Origin: Variovorax sp. CF079
Lineage (GTDB): Bacteria; Pseudomonadota; Gammaproteobacteria; Burkholderiales; Burkholderiaceae_C
Direction: 5' to 3'
DNA length: 64,000 bases
Assembly (NCBI RefSeq): GCF_900101545.1
Contig: NZ_FMZU01000001.1
Location: 1 to 64,000, forward strand
Of this stretch, positions 1 to 7,995 are shown piece by piece. A program made the translations under genes and the position numbers. The notes beneath the pieces were generated by a model. It saw only the letters and a list, made by a program, of their open reading frames with translations. It ran no database searches and had not been told where the DNA came from. Each line of letters opens with the position of its first letter. The stretch's first letter is position 1.

Positions 1-1054
1 CGCTCAGCAACACCCGGGGGCCGCCATGAAATACCACCCATCGATACGTTGACCGGAACGCTTGACAAACAAGTCCTCATAGAAGCAGCCGCTCGCACCC
101 GGCGTTCAGCTCAAGTATTCCAACCATGGCTATGGCCTGTTGGGGCTGATGATCGAGGAAGTCAGCGGCAGCGAATATCCGGCCTGGATCACCCGCCACG
201 TGATCGACGCGGCGGGATTGCACGAGACCGTCCCCGACATGCCGCAGCTGCGCAAGAAAGCACCCATGGCCAATGGGCACAGTGCCGAGTTCCCCTTCGG
301 GCAGCGCCTGATCGTACCGGGCGACAACGTCTGCCATGCGATCGCGCCGGCAGGCGGATTCGTCTCGACGGCCTCGGATGTGGCTCGGTTCTTTGCGCAA
401 CTCGCGCCGGAAAGCAAAGGGAGCATCCTGTCGGCAGCGAGTCGCCGCCACATGATGCAGCGCCGCTGGCGCGACAACTGCAGCACCCAGGAGTCGTACT
501 ACGGCTACGGCACCATGATGAGCGGGCCCGGGCCCAAGGAGTGGTATGGCCACACCGGCAGTCTGCAAGGCTTCGTTTCGAGAACGGCGCGTTTTACCGC
601 CTCGGGTTTCACGGTCACCGTTCTTTGCAACGCACAGGATGGCCCGTCCTACCAGTGGGTCGATGGGATTGCGAGCATCCTTTCGGCGTTTCAACACCAT
701 GGTGCGCCAGCCAAACGGGAGGCGGCCTGGAAGGGACGCTGGTGGAGCATGTGGGGTGCCAGTGATCTTGTCCCCATGGGCAAGGTGGTGTGCCAAGTCG
801 CGCCGGCGATGAATCCACCTTTCGATGGCACGAACACCGAGTTCGCGATCGCTGGCAAGGATCATGGGGTGATCCGCAAAGCTTCTTCCTACAACAGTCC
901 CGGAGAGACGATTCGCCGGGTGCGCGATCCCAATGGCGCGCCGACCGAGCTTTGGGTTGGAGGCTCAAGACTGCTGTCCAAGGAGGCGATGCTGGCCGAA
1001 GTCACTCCGCGCTACCGCAAGAGTCGGCGCACCGGCGATGCCGCGGCTGCATAG
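1..1054 (+). pseudogene. Serine hydrolase (beta-lactamase/esterase fold), broken by frameshifts
   Basis: The C-terminal part reads openly from about position 83 to the stop at 1052-1054. It carries two penicillin-binding-protein-like motifs: Tyr-Ser-Asn (YSNHGYG) at about 116-136 and His-Thr-Gly (WYGHTG, the KTG equivalent) at about 541-560. Just upstream the frame is closed by a TAG at 80-82, and family-like sequence continues in other frames: LSNTRGPP near positions 3-26 in frame 3, then IDTLTGTLDKQVLIEAA near 58-90 in frame 1. At least two frame changes are therefore needed to rebuild the protein. The SxxK nucleophile would lie left of the window. I read it as a decayed gene. An assembly error is the alternative, because the last 300 codons are intact. 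Confidence 0.6.
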
Positions 1055-1079
1055 CGTCGGGCGTTGATCCGGGTCCCGC

Positions 1080-1436
1080 TTACTTCTTGCAGTCCCCGCC
1101 GACCGATACGGAGCCGTCCTTGCATTCGGTCAGGATGGGCTCGCTGCGAGGCTGCGGCGGCGAGGGACGCGCGCCGGAGGCCGATCCGTCACTATTCGGC
1201 GGCGAAGCCGGCAAATCGCCCTGCGCATACACGATCTTCTTCGTTCCAAGATCGCAGGTGCCCACGACCTTGTCGGTAACGATTGCGTCGGCGTCTACCG
1301 TGGTGAGCGTGAAGCGAGAGACGCCGGAGGCTCTGATCTTCGTATCGATCTGGGACAGGATGGCATCGCAGTTGCTGGCGCCGCTCGCAGAACCGGCGAA
1401 GACCAGTGCGATGAAAGCCAGAGATGGTCTTGGCAT
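1080..1436 (-). CDS. Small secreted DUF1161 family protein
   Basis: This 118-residue protein has an N-terminal signal peptide (residues 1-19, ending near GSASGA). The DUF1161 core follows at about residues 22-72: a Cys before a short helix, then FTLTTVDAD, VVGTCDLGTKKIVY. A proline-rich low-complexity stretch and a Cys-containing tail (CKDGSVSVGGDCKK) close the protein. The function of DUF1161 is not established; members are small periplasmic proteins of Proteobacteria. The start is supported by GGAGG about 10 bases upstream. It lies 48 bases downstream of another small secreted-protein gene on the same strand, so the two are probably co-transcribed. Confidence 0.75.
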   Translation of the reverse strand: MPRPSLAFIALVFAGSASGASNCDAILSQIDTKIRASGVSRFTLTTVDADAIVTDKVVGTCDLGTKKIVYAQGDLPASPPNSDGSASGARPSPPQPRSEPILTECKDGSVSVGGDCKK

Positions 1437-1484
1437 CGGTGCTTGCCTCCAACGAGAGTCTTCCCGGGCGGACCCGTCCAGCGA

Positions 1485-1871
1485 TCAGCGCGAAGGCGCC
1501 GGCACCGGAGTCACCGTCTCGCGAATCACGCCGCCGCCCATGACGCTGCCCCCGGAAGAACTGCCCGCGCCGCCTCGCACGCGCGCCTCGCAGTCCGCCT
1601 GGTCGGCAGCGGGCTGCAGCTTGCATCGGGCCATCGCATTGGCGTCGTAGCCGGTGGCGCTCGAGCCGGTGAGGCCGTTGCGCCGGGCCTCCTGTCGCGC
1701 GGCACCGGCTTCGCGAAGGCACGCCGCCTTGTCCTGCTGCACGCCATCGCAGGCCGCGCGTTCGCTCGCCGTGCGGGCATCGGAGCCGGGCGGCGCCGAC
1801 TGGGCGAGCGCGGCGCCGGCGCCGAGCAGTGCGATCAGCCAAAGGCTGGCCAGAGCGGGTCTCTTGTTCAT
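1485..1871 (-). CDS. Small exported protein, unknown function
   Basis: This 128-residue protein starts MNKRPALASLWLIALLGAG and has a clear Sec signal peptide cleaved near ALAQS. The mature part is rich in Ala, Arg and Gly. It has four Cys spaced across residues 42-100 (AACDG, AACLRE, ARCKL, ADCEAR), which suggests two disulfides in the periplasm, and it ends in a Gly/Ser-rich tail. The AUG is preceded by AAAAGGAG at good spacing; a longer in-frame start upstream lacks such a site. It is the first gene of a probable two-gene unit with the DUF1161 gene. I recognise no named domain. Confidence 0.7.
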   Translation of the reverse strand: MNKRPALASLWLIALLGAGAALAQSAPPGSDARTASERAACDGVQQDKAACLREAGAARQEARRNGLTGSSATGYDANAMARCKLQPAADQADCEARVRGGAGSSSGGSVMGGGVIRETVTPVPAPSR

Positions 1872-1961
1872 AGGGCTCCTTTTTTGAAGGGAGCCTGCAA
1901 TGTGACCGCAGGATGGCGGCTGGGCTGTGGGACGGATGCCCGATGCCTGTCGGACGCAGTC

Positions 1962-1991
1962 CGCAAAAGAAGGCCCGCACGAGGCGGGCCT
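1962..1991 (-). terminator. Rho-independent terminator, minus strand
   Basis: A perfect 8-bp stem (AGGCCCGC at 1971-1978 with GCGGGCCT at 1984-1991, loop ACGAG) is followed on the minus strand by TCTTTT. It most likely ends the transcript of the small zinc-ribbon membrane-protein gene at 2121-2450. Confidence 0.7.
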
Positions 1992-2046
1992 GAAGGGGTT
2001 GGTCCTTGATGCCCACCCGGGAGAAACCATGGCCGAAGATTAGTAG

Positions 2047-2060
2047 GTGTAGTCCTACAC
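2047..2060. promoter_or_regulatory. Perfect inverted repeat, possible operator
   Basis: GTGTAG-TC-CTACAC is a perfect 6-bp inverted repeat with a 2-base centre. It lies in the non-coding gap between the minus-strand genes ending at 2121 and starting at 1871. The symmetry fits a dimeric regulator. No regulator gene is adjacent, and the site lies 176 bases before the nearest downstream start, so the assignment is tentative. Confidence 0.25.
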
Positions 2061-2120
2061 GGCAAGTCGAGCAAAAGTTCACGTTCCGCGATGCTTGGGC
2101 CGCGCAGGTCGAAGAGGCGT

Positions 2121-2450
2121 TCAAAGCTCGATGAACCACACGTGGCCGCAGCGCTTGCAGCGAACGCGCAGGCGATCCTGCGCAGGCTGTCCCGCGTCGT
2201 TCGGATTCAGGATCTCCCAGGTATCGCAAGCGCGGCACACCGCCAGATCGGCGACGAACTCGGCATGGTTGAGCAGGTAGAGGTAGCGTCGCAGCGCCCA
2301 GAAACCGATGAGCGCGCTGGCAATCAAGGACGAGGCTGAAGCCAGGAAGGCGTGGACGGCCGCGAAGACCGCAGCCGATTTTTGGCGTTGTCGGGGATCG
2401 GGTTCGCAAGCGGCGCGGCCAAGACTAGGCAGCGGCCGTGTCATCGCCAT
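2121..2450 (-). CDS. Small membrane protein with C-terminal zinc-ribbon-like Cys pairs
   Basis: This protein has about 109 residues. A hydrophobic segment (about residues 25-50, AAVHAFLASASSLIASALIG) is probably one membrane span. The C-terminal part has two Cys pairs, CRAC and CKRC, about 25 residues apart, the pattern of a zinc ribbon, and ends CGHVWFIEL. The start is uncertain: AUG at 2450 and 2444 are both possible and neither has a strong ribosome binding site. A factor-independent terminator follows at 1962-1991. The gene is divergent from the hydrolase gene at 2532. I recognise no family beyond the zinc-ribbon pattern. Confidence 0.55.
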   Translation of the reverse strand: MAMTRPLPSLGRAACEPDPRQRQKSAAVFAAVHAFLASASSLIASALIGFWALRRYLYLLNHAEFVADLAVCRACDTWEILNPNDAGQPAQDRLRVRCKRCGHVWFIEL

Positions 2451-2531
2451 GAACCGGCCATGACGCTTGTGCGACGTGCGCATGACGCCCTGGTACCCTG
2501 TGCCATTCGCGCGCGGCGCGGAGTGAACGCG

Positions 2532-3332
2532 ATGCCGATGAAACTGCTCTTGAAGCTCGCCATCGCCTGCCTGATCGGGCTGGCAGGAGTCGCCATGTTC
2601 CAGGACCGCCTGCTCTACTTCCCGGCCAAGGCCACGGTCGCGGACATGGTGTCCGGCGGACTGAAGGCCTGGCCTTCGGCAGAGGACTTCCGCGGCCTGG
2701 TCGCGGAGCCGGCGGGCGTGGCGCGCGGCACCGCCATCGTCTTTCACGGCAACGCGGGGCATGCCGGGCATCGCGCGTACTACGCCCGTGCGCTCACGGG
2801 CCTGGGGCTGCGCGTGATCCTGGCCGAGTACCCTGGCTACGGCCCGCGCGGCGGAGAGATGGGCGAACGCCATCTGGTCGACGATGCCGAACAAAGCATC
2901 GTGCAGGCGCATCGAGCGCATGGCGCGCCGCTGCTCGTGGTCGGCGAATCGCTGGGCGCCGGCGTCGCGGCCGCGGCGGCCGCACGGCAGCGGGACAAGG
3001 TGGTGGGCCTGCTGCTGATCACGCCGTGGGACCGGCTCGAGAACGTCGCGGGCCATCACTACCCATGGCTGCCGGTGAGCTGGCTGCTGCGCGATCGCTA
3101 CGACAGCGCCGCGCATCTCGCCTCCTTCGGCCGCCCGGTTCTGGTCGCCATCGCCGAGCGCGACAACATCGTGCCGGCGCGCTTCGGCCGCGCGCTTTAC
3201 GACGCGCTTCCCGAGCCCAGGCGGCTGGTGGTGATCGAGGCGGCCGGCCACAACGACTGGCCGGGGCGCGTCGACGATGCATGGTGGCGCAAGGCCACGT
3301 CCTTCGTGCTCGACGCCGCCACTGCGCGCTGA
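2532..3332 (+). CDS. Membrane-anchored alpha/beta hydrolase, BEM46/YfhR-like
   Basis: This 266-residue protein has an N-terminal hydrophobic anchor (residues 1-22, MPMKLLLKLAIACLIGLAG) followed by an alpha/beta hydrolase fold. FHGNAGH supplies the oxyanion-hole region. The nucleophile elbow is GESLG, the acid is probably the Asp in AERDNIVP, and the catalytic His is in AAGHNDWP. The family is typically anchored to the inner membrane with the catalytic domain facing the cytoplasm or periplasm; the substrate is unknown. GGAG about 8 bases upstream supports the AUG at 2532 over the much longer in-frame extension, which would overlap the divergent neighbour. Confidence 0.85.
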   Translation: MPMKLLLKLAIACLIGLAGVAMFQDRLLYFPAKATVADMVSGGLKAWPSAEDFRGLVAEPAGVARGTAIVFHGNAGHAGHRAYYARALTGLGLRVILAEYPGYGPRGGEMGERHLVDDAEQSIVQAHRAHGAPLLVVGESLGAGVAAAAAARQRDKVVGLLLITPWDRLENVAGHHYPWLPVSWLLRDRYDSAAHLASFGRPVLVAIAERDNIVPARFGRALYDALPEPRRLVVIEAAGHNDWPGRVDDAWWRKATSFVLDAATAR

Positions 3333-3360
3333 GCGCGCAGCGGTGTTTGCGCTTGCTCAG

Positions 3361-3375
3361 TTGAGATTTCCTCAA
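3361..3375. promoter_or_regulatory. Putative LysR operator before the acyl-CoA operon
   Basis: TTGAG-ATTTC-CTCAA is a perfect 5-bp dyad with the T-N11-A spacing of LysR-type sites. It lies 98 bases upstream of the first gene of the cluster at 3473. A near-identical copy sits just upstream of the LysR gene (10114-10128), which is the main reason for the call. Confidence 0.5.
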
Positions 3376-3472
3376 GCGACAGAGCCACAGAAGTCGTTTG
3401 TCGGCGAGCGCCGGAAGGACAACCATAGCTCCATCCGATGCCATCTTCGCGGTGTCGGCCACAAGGAGACCT

Positions 3473-3835
3473 ATGTACGTCGCACCCTACCCGCTGTGGA
3501 GCCCTGAGCCCGACGCCGGCCTGCTCGCCTCGCGCGCCGCCGATACCGGCGAGCTGATTTTTCCCGCCTTTCCCGATGCTTCGCCGCTGGCCGCGCGGCA
3601 CGCGCCGGTCGCACTGCCCTCGATCGGCGAGGTCTACAGCTTCACGGTCATCCATCCGACGGCCAAGAGCGGGCTGGCGCCTTACGCGCTCGGCTATGTG
3701 GACCTGCCCGGCCCGGTGCGCATCTTCGGCCGGCTGCAAGGCAAGGCGCGCCCGGCCATCGGCGAGCGCTATCGCGCAGTGCCAGACGAGCAGTTCGGCT
3801 ACGTGTTCGAGGCGGTCGAAGGAGCATCGGCATGA
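3473..3835 (+). CDS. DUF35/OB-fold thiolase partner lacking its zinc ribbon cysteines
   Basis: This 120-residue protein is of the Zn-ribbon/OB-fold (DUF35) type that partners thiolases or lipid-transfer-protein-like aldolases. The OB-fold half is recognisable from GEVYSFTVIHP to YALGYVDLPGPVRIFGRL. In the N-terminal part, where family members have two Cys pairs (SRC..CG...C..C), this protein has SRAADTGELIF and ASPLAARHA and contains no cysteine at all, so the zinc ribbon has lost its metal site. AAGGAG five bases upstream fixes the AUG at 3473. Its stop overlaps the thiolase start (ATGA), as expected for subunits made together. Confidence 0.8.
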   Translation: MYVAPYPLWSPEPDAGLLASRAADTGELIFPAFPDASPLAARHAPVALPSIGEVYSFTVIHPTAKSGLAPYALGYVDLPGPVRIFGRLQGKARPAIGERYRAVPDEQFGYVFEAVEGASA

Positions 3836-4977
3836 AAGACATCTTCATCACCGGCGGCGCCATGACGCCCTTCGGCCGCCACAGCGGCGTGCTCGCTCCC
3901 GAGCTCGCGCAGCGCGCCATCCTGAAGGCAATGGACGACGCGGGCGTCGAGGCGCGCGACATCCAGGCCATCTACTGCGCCAACGTGCTCGGCGGCATGA
4001 TCCTGGGCCAGCTCATCGTCCGCGATCTCGGCTTCGGCGGAATTCCGGTCTACAACGTCGAGAACGCCTGCGCCAGCGGCGCCACGGCGGTCCACTTGGC
4101 ACGGCACGCGATGCTGGCCGAGCAGTACGATACGGTGCTGGTGTTCGGCATCGAGCAGCTCACCGCGCTCGGCGGCGGCACCATCCCGCTGCAGCGCAAC
4201 GACCACAAGACCGAGCTCTATGCAAAGGCGGGCATGGTGCTGCCGGCCGTGTACGCGATGCGCGGCACGCGCTTCCTGCACGAGCGATCTGCCACGCCGG
4301 CCGACCTGGCGGCCGTCGCGGTGAAGAACCGTCACCACGGTTCTCTGAACGAATACGCCCAGCAGCGCACCGAGACCACGGTCGAGGAGGTGCTGGCCTC
4401 GCGCATGATCGCCGATCCGCTGACGCTGCTGCAGTGCTGCCCTTCGCAGGTCGATGGCGCGGCCGCCGTGGTGCTGCGCACGCGCCGCCCGGCAGGGCGC
4501 ACGCCTGTGAAGCTGCTGTCTTCCGTGGTGGTGTCGGGCATTCGCGAACGGGCCGACGACGACATCCTCGACGCCGAAATCACGGCCCGTGCGGCACGCC
4601 AGGCCTACGAACAAGCCGGCCTCGGCCCGCAGGACCTCGACGTGGTGGAGCTGCACGACGCCTTCACCATCGCCGAACTGCTGTACTACGAGGCCTTGGG
4701 TCTCGCGCCGCGCGGAGAGGCTGTTGCCTTGCTGCAATCCGGCGCCACGCGATTGGGCGGTCGCGTGCCGGTGAACCCCAGCGGCGGGCTGCTCGCCAAG
4801 GGCCACCCGCTCGGCGCCACCGGCGTCGCGCAGATGGTCGAGCTGATGTGGCAGCTGCAAGGCCGGGCCGGCGCACGCCAGGTCGAGGGCGCGAAGGTCG
4901 GCCTGACCCAATGCACCGGCGGCGGCATTGCCGGCGTCGACCATGCCGCGTCATCCGTTCACCTGCTGGGAGTGTGA
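3832..4977 (+). CDS. Thiolase-family acyltransferase (SCP-x/BbsB-like)
   Basis: This 381-residue thiolase of the SCP2/lipid-transfer type makes or cleaves a carbon-carbon bond in a beta-ketoacyl-CoA. The nucleophile Cys lies in ENACASGATA (about residue 79). HDAFTIAE, NPSGGLLAKGHPLGATG and the second catalytic region CTGGGIAG are all present, so it looks active. Thiolases of this group need a DUF35 partner, which is the gene immediately upstream with a 4-base overlap. The arrangement matches BbsA-BbsB of the benzylsuccinate pathway. Whether it acts as a thiolase or as a retro-aldolase cannot be told from sequence alone. Confidence 0.85.
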   Translation: MKDIFITGGAMTPFGRHSGVLAPELAQRAILKAMDDAGVEARDIQAIYCANVLGGMILGQLIVRDLGFGGIPVYNVENACASGATAVHLARHAMLAEQYDTVLVFGIEQLTALGGGTIPLQRNDHKTELYAKAGMVLPAVYAMRGTRFLHERSATPADLAAVAVKNRHHGSLNEYAQQRTETTVEEVLASRMIADPLTLLQCCPSQVDGAAAVVLRTRRPAGRTPVKLLSSVVVSGIRERADDDILDAEITARAARQAYEQAGLGPQDLDVVELHDAFTIAELLYYEALGLAPRGEAVALLQSGATRLGGRVPVNPSGGLLAKGHPLGATGVAQMVELMWQLQGRAGARQVEGAKVGLTQCTGGGIAGVDHAASSVHLLGV

Positions 4978-4978
4978 G

Positions 4979-5743
4979 ATGGGCGAAAGAAGATTCAACC
5001 CCGAACACGTGGCGGTGGTCACCGGCGCTGCCCGAGGCATTGGCCTCGGCATCGCGAGCCGGCTCGCTGCGCAGGACCTTACCGTCGCCTTGCTCGACCG
5101 CGATGGCGCGGCGCTCGACGCTGCTGTGGCCGCCTTGCAACAAGACGGGCACAAGGCCATGGGCGTTGCCGTGGACCTGACCGACTCCAAGGCCGTCGAT
5201 GCGGCCTTCGCCAGCGTTCTTGCAAGCGCAGGCCGCGTCGACTTTCTCGTCAACAACGCGGGTGCGGTGCGCGATACGCGCTTCCTGAAGATGACCGACG
5301 AGGACTGGGACATCGTCATCGACTCCAACCTGCGGTCGCAGTTCGTCTGCTGCCGCGAGGCGCTGCCGGGCATGGTGGAGCGCGGCTTCGGCCGCATCGT
5401 CAACCTCTCCTCGCGCGCCTGGCTCGGCGGCTTCGGCCAGGCCAACTATTCGGCGGCCAAGGGCGGCGTGGTGAGCCTGACGCGGAGCCTGGCCATCGAG
5501 TTCGCCGCCAAGGGCGTGACCGTCAACGCGGTGGCGCCCGGCATCGTCGACACCCCGCTGTTTCGCAACTTCGCGCCGGATGTGCAGGCGCGGCTCAAGG
5601 ACTCGGTGCCGGTGCGCCGCATCGGCACGGCGGACGACATCGCGCTGGCGGTCGAGTTCTTCCTCGATCCGGCGGCGTCCTACGTGACCGGGCAGACCCT
5701 CTATGTCTGCGGCGGCCGCAGCCTGTCATCGCCCAGCGTCTAG
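4979..5743 (+). CDS. Short-chain dehydrogenase/reductase, 3-hydroxyacyl-CoA type
   Basis: This 254-residue classical SDR has the nucleotide-binding motif TGAARGIG (about residues 16-23) and NNAG. The catalytic Ser lies in VNLSS, and the YxxxK motif is YSAAK in GQANYSAAKGG. The C-terminal region TGQTLYVCGG is typical of FabG-like enzymes. In this operon it probably oxidises a 3-hydroxyacyl-CoA before the thiolase step. GGGAG 5-8 bases upstream supports the start at 4979, one base after the thiolase stop. The bbs pathway uses two SDR subunits (BbsC, BbsD); only one is encoded here. Confidence 0.85.
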   Translation: MGERRFNPEHVAVVTGAARGIGLGIASRLAAQDLTVALLDRDGAALDAAVAALQQDGHKAMGVAVDLTDSKAVDAAFASVLASAGRVDFLVNNAGAVRDTRFLKMTDEDWDIVIDSNLRSQFVCCREALPGMVERGFGRIVNLSSRAWLGGFGQANYSAAKGGVVSLTRSLAIEFAAKGVTVNAVAPGIVDTPLFRNFAPDVQARLKDSVPVRRIGTADDIALAVEFFLDPAASYVTGQTLYVCGGRSLSSPSV

Positions 5744-5752
5744 GAGCTCCTC

Positions 5753-6559
5753 ATGACCGTTCGTCTGGATGTCAAAGACCAGGTCGCGCTGATCACGCTG
5801 GACCGGCCCGAAGCATTGAATGCGCTGGACCTGGCTGCGTTGAGAGACCTGCGCCGGTGCCTGGTCGAGGTCCGCGATCGCGACGACCTGCGCGTCGCGA
5901 TCCTCACCGGCGCAGGGAGCAAGGCCTTCTGCGCCGGCGCCGATCTCAAGGGCACGCAGACATCGCCTGCACCGTATGCCGAAGCATTGTTCCGCGCGTC
6001 CGCGCCGGCAGCCGACATGGGCCTGTACATCCGGCTCATGGACCTGAGCGACCTCTGCGTGTTCAAGCCGCTCATCGCGGCCGTCAACGGCCATTGCCTC
6101 GGCGCCGGGCTGGAGCTGGCGCTCCAGTGCGACCTGCGCATTGCCTCGGCCGGCGCGAGCTTCGGCTTGCCGGAGACGGCCGTCGGCTCGATTCCGGCAG
6201 TGTCCGGCCTGCACCGCCTGCTCAAGGCCGTGCCGTCGGCGCATGCGATGCAGATGGTGCTGACGGCGGAGCGCATCGATGCGAGCACCGCGCAGCGCAT
6301 CGGGCTGGTGTCGGAGCTGGTGGAAGAGCCCGTCGCGCTGCTCGACCGCGCCTTCGCGCTGGCGCGGCGCATCGCCGGCAACGCGCCGCTGGCGGTGCAG
6401 GCCGTGAAGAAGCTGTCGCGCCAGACGGCACACCTCGGCGAAGCCGACGCGCAGCAGCTCACCGAGCTGTACTGGGGCGTGCTGCGAGATACGCAAGACC
6501 GCATCGAGGGCCGCAGGGCCTTCACCGAGAAACGCACGCCCCGCTATGTGGGCCGCTGA
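5753..6559 (+). CDS. Enoyl-CoA hydratase/isomerase family protein
   Basis: This 268-residue crotonase-fold protein has the CoA-binding segment KAFCAGADLKG (about residues 58-68). The oxyanion region is GHCLGAGLELALQCD. Both acidic residues of true hydratases are retained, in GLELAL and in FGLPETAVGSIP. It probably hydrates the 2-enoyl-CoA that feeds the adjacent SDR and thiolase. The gene starts 9 bases after the SDR stop, inside the same operon. The related reaction in the bbs set is BbsH. No acyl-CoA dehydrogenase is seen in the cluster, so that step would need a gene elsewhere. Confidence 0.85.
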   Translation: MTVRLDVKDQVALITLDRPEALNALDLAALRDLRRCLVEVRDRDDLRVAILTGAGSKAFCAGADLKGTQTSPAPYAEALFRASAPAADMGLYIRLMDLSDLCVFKPLIAAVNGHCLGAGLELALQCDLRIASAGASFGLPETAVGSIPAVSGLHRLLKAVPSAHAMQMVLTAERIDASTAQRIGLVSELVEEPVALLDRAFALARRIAGNAPLAVQAVKKLSRQTAHLGEADAQQLTELYWGVLRDTQDRIEGRRAFTEKRTPRYVGR

Positions 6560-6581
6560 ACATCGATCCAAGGAGACACGC

Positions 6582-7577
6582 ATGAACACCCATCCCACAC
6601 ACCGCCGTTCGTTGCTGGCGCTCGCGGCCGCGGCCGCGGCGCTCTGCACCTGGCCGCTCGGCCATGCGCAGCAGCCACCGTATCCGGCGAAGGCGATCAC
6701 GCTCGTGGTGCCGTTCGCGCCCGGCGGCGGCAACGACATCCTGGCGCGCGCCATCGCCCCGCGCCTCACGGAAATCCTCGGTCAGGCCGTGGTGGTCGAC
6801 AACCGGCCGGGGGCGGGCGGCAACCTCGGCACCGACATCGTGGCGCGTGCGCCGGCCGATGGGTATACCTTGCTGCTGGCTTCCAACCAGGTGACCATCA
6901 ACCCCGCCATCGGTGTCAAGACGCCGTTCAAGCTGGAGAAAGACTTCGCGCCGGTCAGCCTGCTGGCCTCGGTGCCGATCGTGCTGGTGGCCAACCCGGC
7001 CGAGCCCTACCGGACGCTTGCCGAATTCGTGCAGTACGCCAAGGCCCACAGCGGCAAGCTGGCGTACAGCAGCCCCGGCAACGGCACGCCGCAGCACCTG
7101 GCGGGCGAGGTATTCGCCAACATGGCGAAGACGCAACTGGTTCACGTGCCTTACCGCGGCACCGCGCCTGCCATCGCCGACGTGATCGGTGGGCAGGTGC
7201 AGCTGGCTTTCGGCACCATGGCCTCGGTGCTCCCCTTCATCGAGAGCGGCAAGCTGCGCGCGCTCGGCATCGCGGGACAGGCCAAATCGGCCGCGTTGCC
7301 GCAGCTTCCGACCTTCGGCGAGGTCGGTTTCAAGAACTACGAGGCCTCGCTCTGGTACAGCCTGCTCGCTCCGGCGCAGACCCCGAAGCCGGTCATCGAC
7401 AAGCTCAATGCCGCGGTGGTGGAAGCGCTCAAGACCCCCGAGGTCCAGGCGCGCCTGGCCAAGCAGGGTTTCGAGACCCGCTCTTCCAGTCCCGCAGAGG
7501 CCAGGCAGCTGCTCGACAAGGACCTGCTTCGCTGGGCACGCCTGGTCAGCGAACTCAAGCTGAAGATCGAGCAATGA
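6582..7577 (+). CDS. Bug/TctC family periplasmic solute-binding protein
   Basis: This 331-residue protein has a twin-Arg-like signal peptide (THRRSLLALAAAAAAL, cleaved near GHAQQ). The tripartite tricarboxylate receptor fold follows: PYPAKAITLVVPFAPGGGND, DNRPGAGGNLG, then YSSPGNGTPQHLAGE. Bug proteins bind small carboxylates in the periplasm. Most in Burkholderiales are orphan receptors without TctA/TctB, as here. Its place in the operon suggests that it captures, or senses, the acid that is broken down. AAGGAG before the AUG at 6582 supports the start. Confidence 0.9.
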   Translation: MNTHPTHRRSLLALAAAAAALCTWPLGHAQQPPYPAKAITLVVPFAPGGGNDILARAIAPRLTEILGQAVVVDNRPGAGGNLGTDIVARAPADGYTLLLASNQVTINPAIGVKTPFKLEKDFAPVSLLASVPIVLVANPAEPYRTLAEFVQYAKAHSGKLAYSSPGNGTPQHLAGEVFANMAKTQLVHVPYRGTAPAIADVIGGQVQLAFGTMASVLPFIESGKLRALGIAGQAKSAALPQLPTFGEVGFKNYEASLWYSLLAPAQTPKPVIDKLNAAVVEALKTPEVQARLAKQGFETRSSSPAEARQLLDKDLLRWARLVSELKLKIEQ

Positions 7578-7975
7578 GAGCCGGTCCTGCGTTGCAGCTC
7601 GACAACCCGCTGCTCGAGCACCTGGGCATCCGGCTCGTCGAATGGAGTTCCGGCCGATGCAGCCTGGCGCTCGCGCTCGAGGGCCGGCATCTCAACCGCC
7701 AGGCCAGTCTTCAGGGCGGCGTGACCGCCACGCTGCTCGATGCGGCCTGCGGCTACGCCGGACTCATGGCGCACGGCGAAGCGGCGCCGGTCAATGCGCT
7801 GACCTTGACGCTGTCGATCAGCTATCTCGCCCGTGCGAACCGGGGCGAAGTCCAGGCGCGCGGGCGCGTGACAGGCGGCGGCAGACGCGTCTACTTCGCG
7901 AGTGCCGAGCTGGTCGCCGACGACGGCACCGTCATCGCCACGGCCCAAGGGGCTTTCAGGCGCCAGCCGAACTGA
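7574..7975 (+). CDS. PaaI-like hotdog thioesterase
   Basis: This 133-residue hotdog-fold protein of the PaaI/YbgC-like thioesterase type has the core LNRQASLQGGVTATLLDAACGYAG (about residues 39-62), with the Gly-Gly turn and the acidic residue of the family. The following strands are VNALTLTLSISYLARANRGEV and VYFASAELVADDGTVIATAQG. It probably hydrolyses dead-end or accumulating acyl-CoA made by this pathway and releases free CoA. The start AUG overlaps the stop of the Bug gene by 4 bases (ATGA), indicating translational coupling. Confidence 0.8.
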   Translation: MRAGPALQLDNPLLEHLGIRLVEWSSGRCSLALALEGRHLNRQASLQGGVTATLLDAACGYAGLMAHGEAAPVNALTLTLSISYLARANRGEVQARGRVTGGGRRVYFASAELVADDGTVIATAQGAFRRQPN

Positions 7976-7995
7976 ACCATGAAGGAGACATCGCC

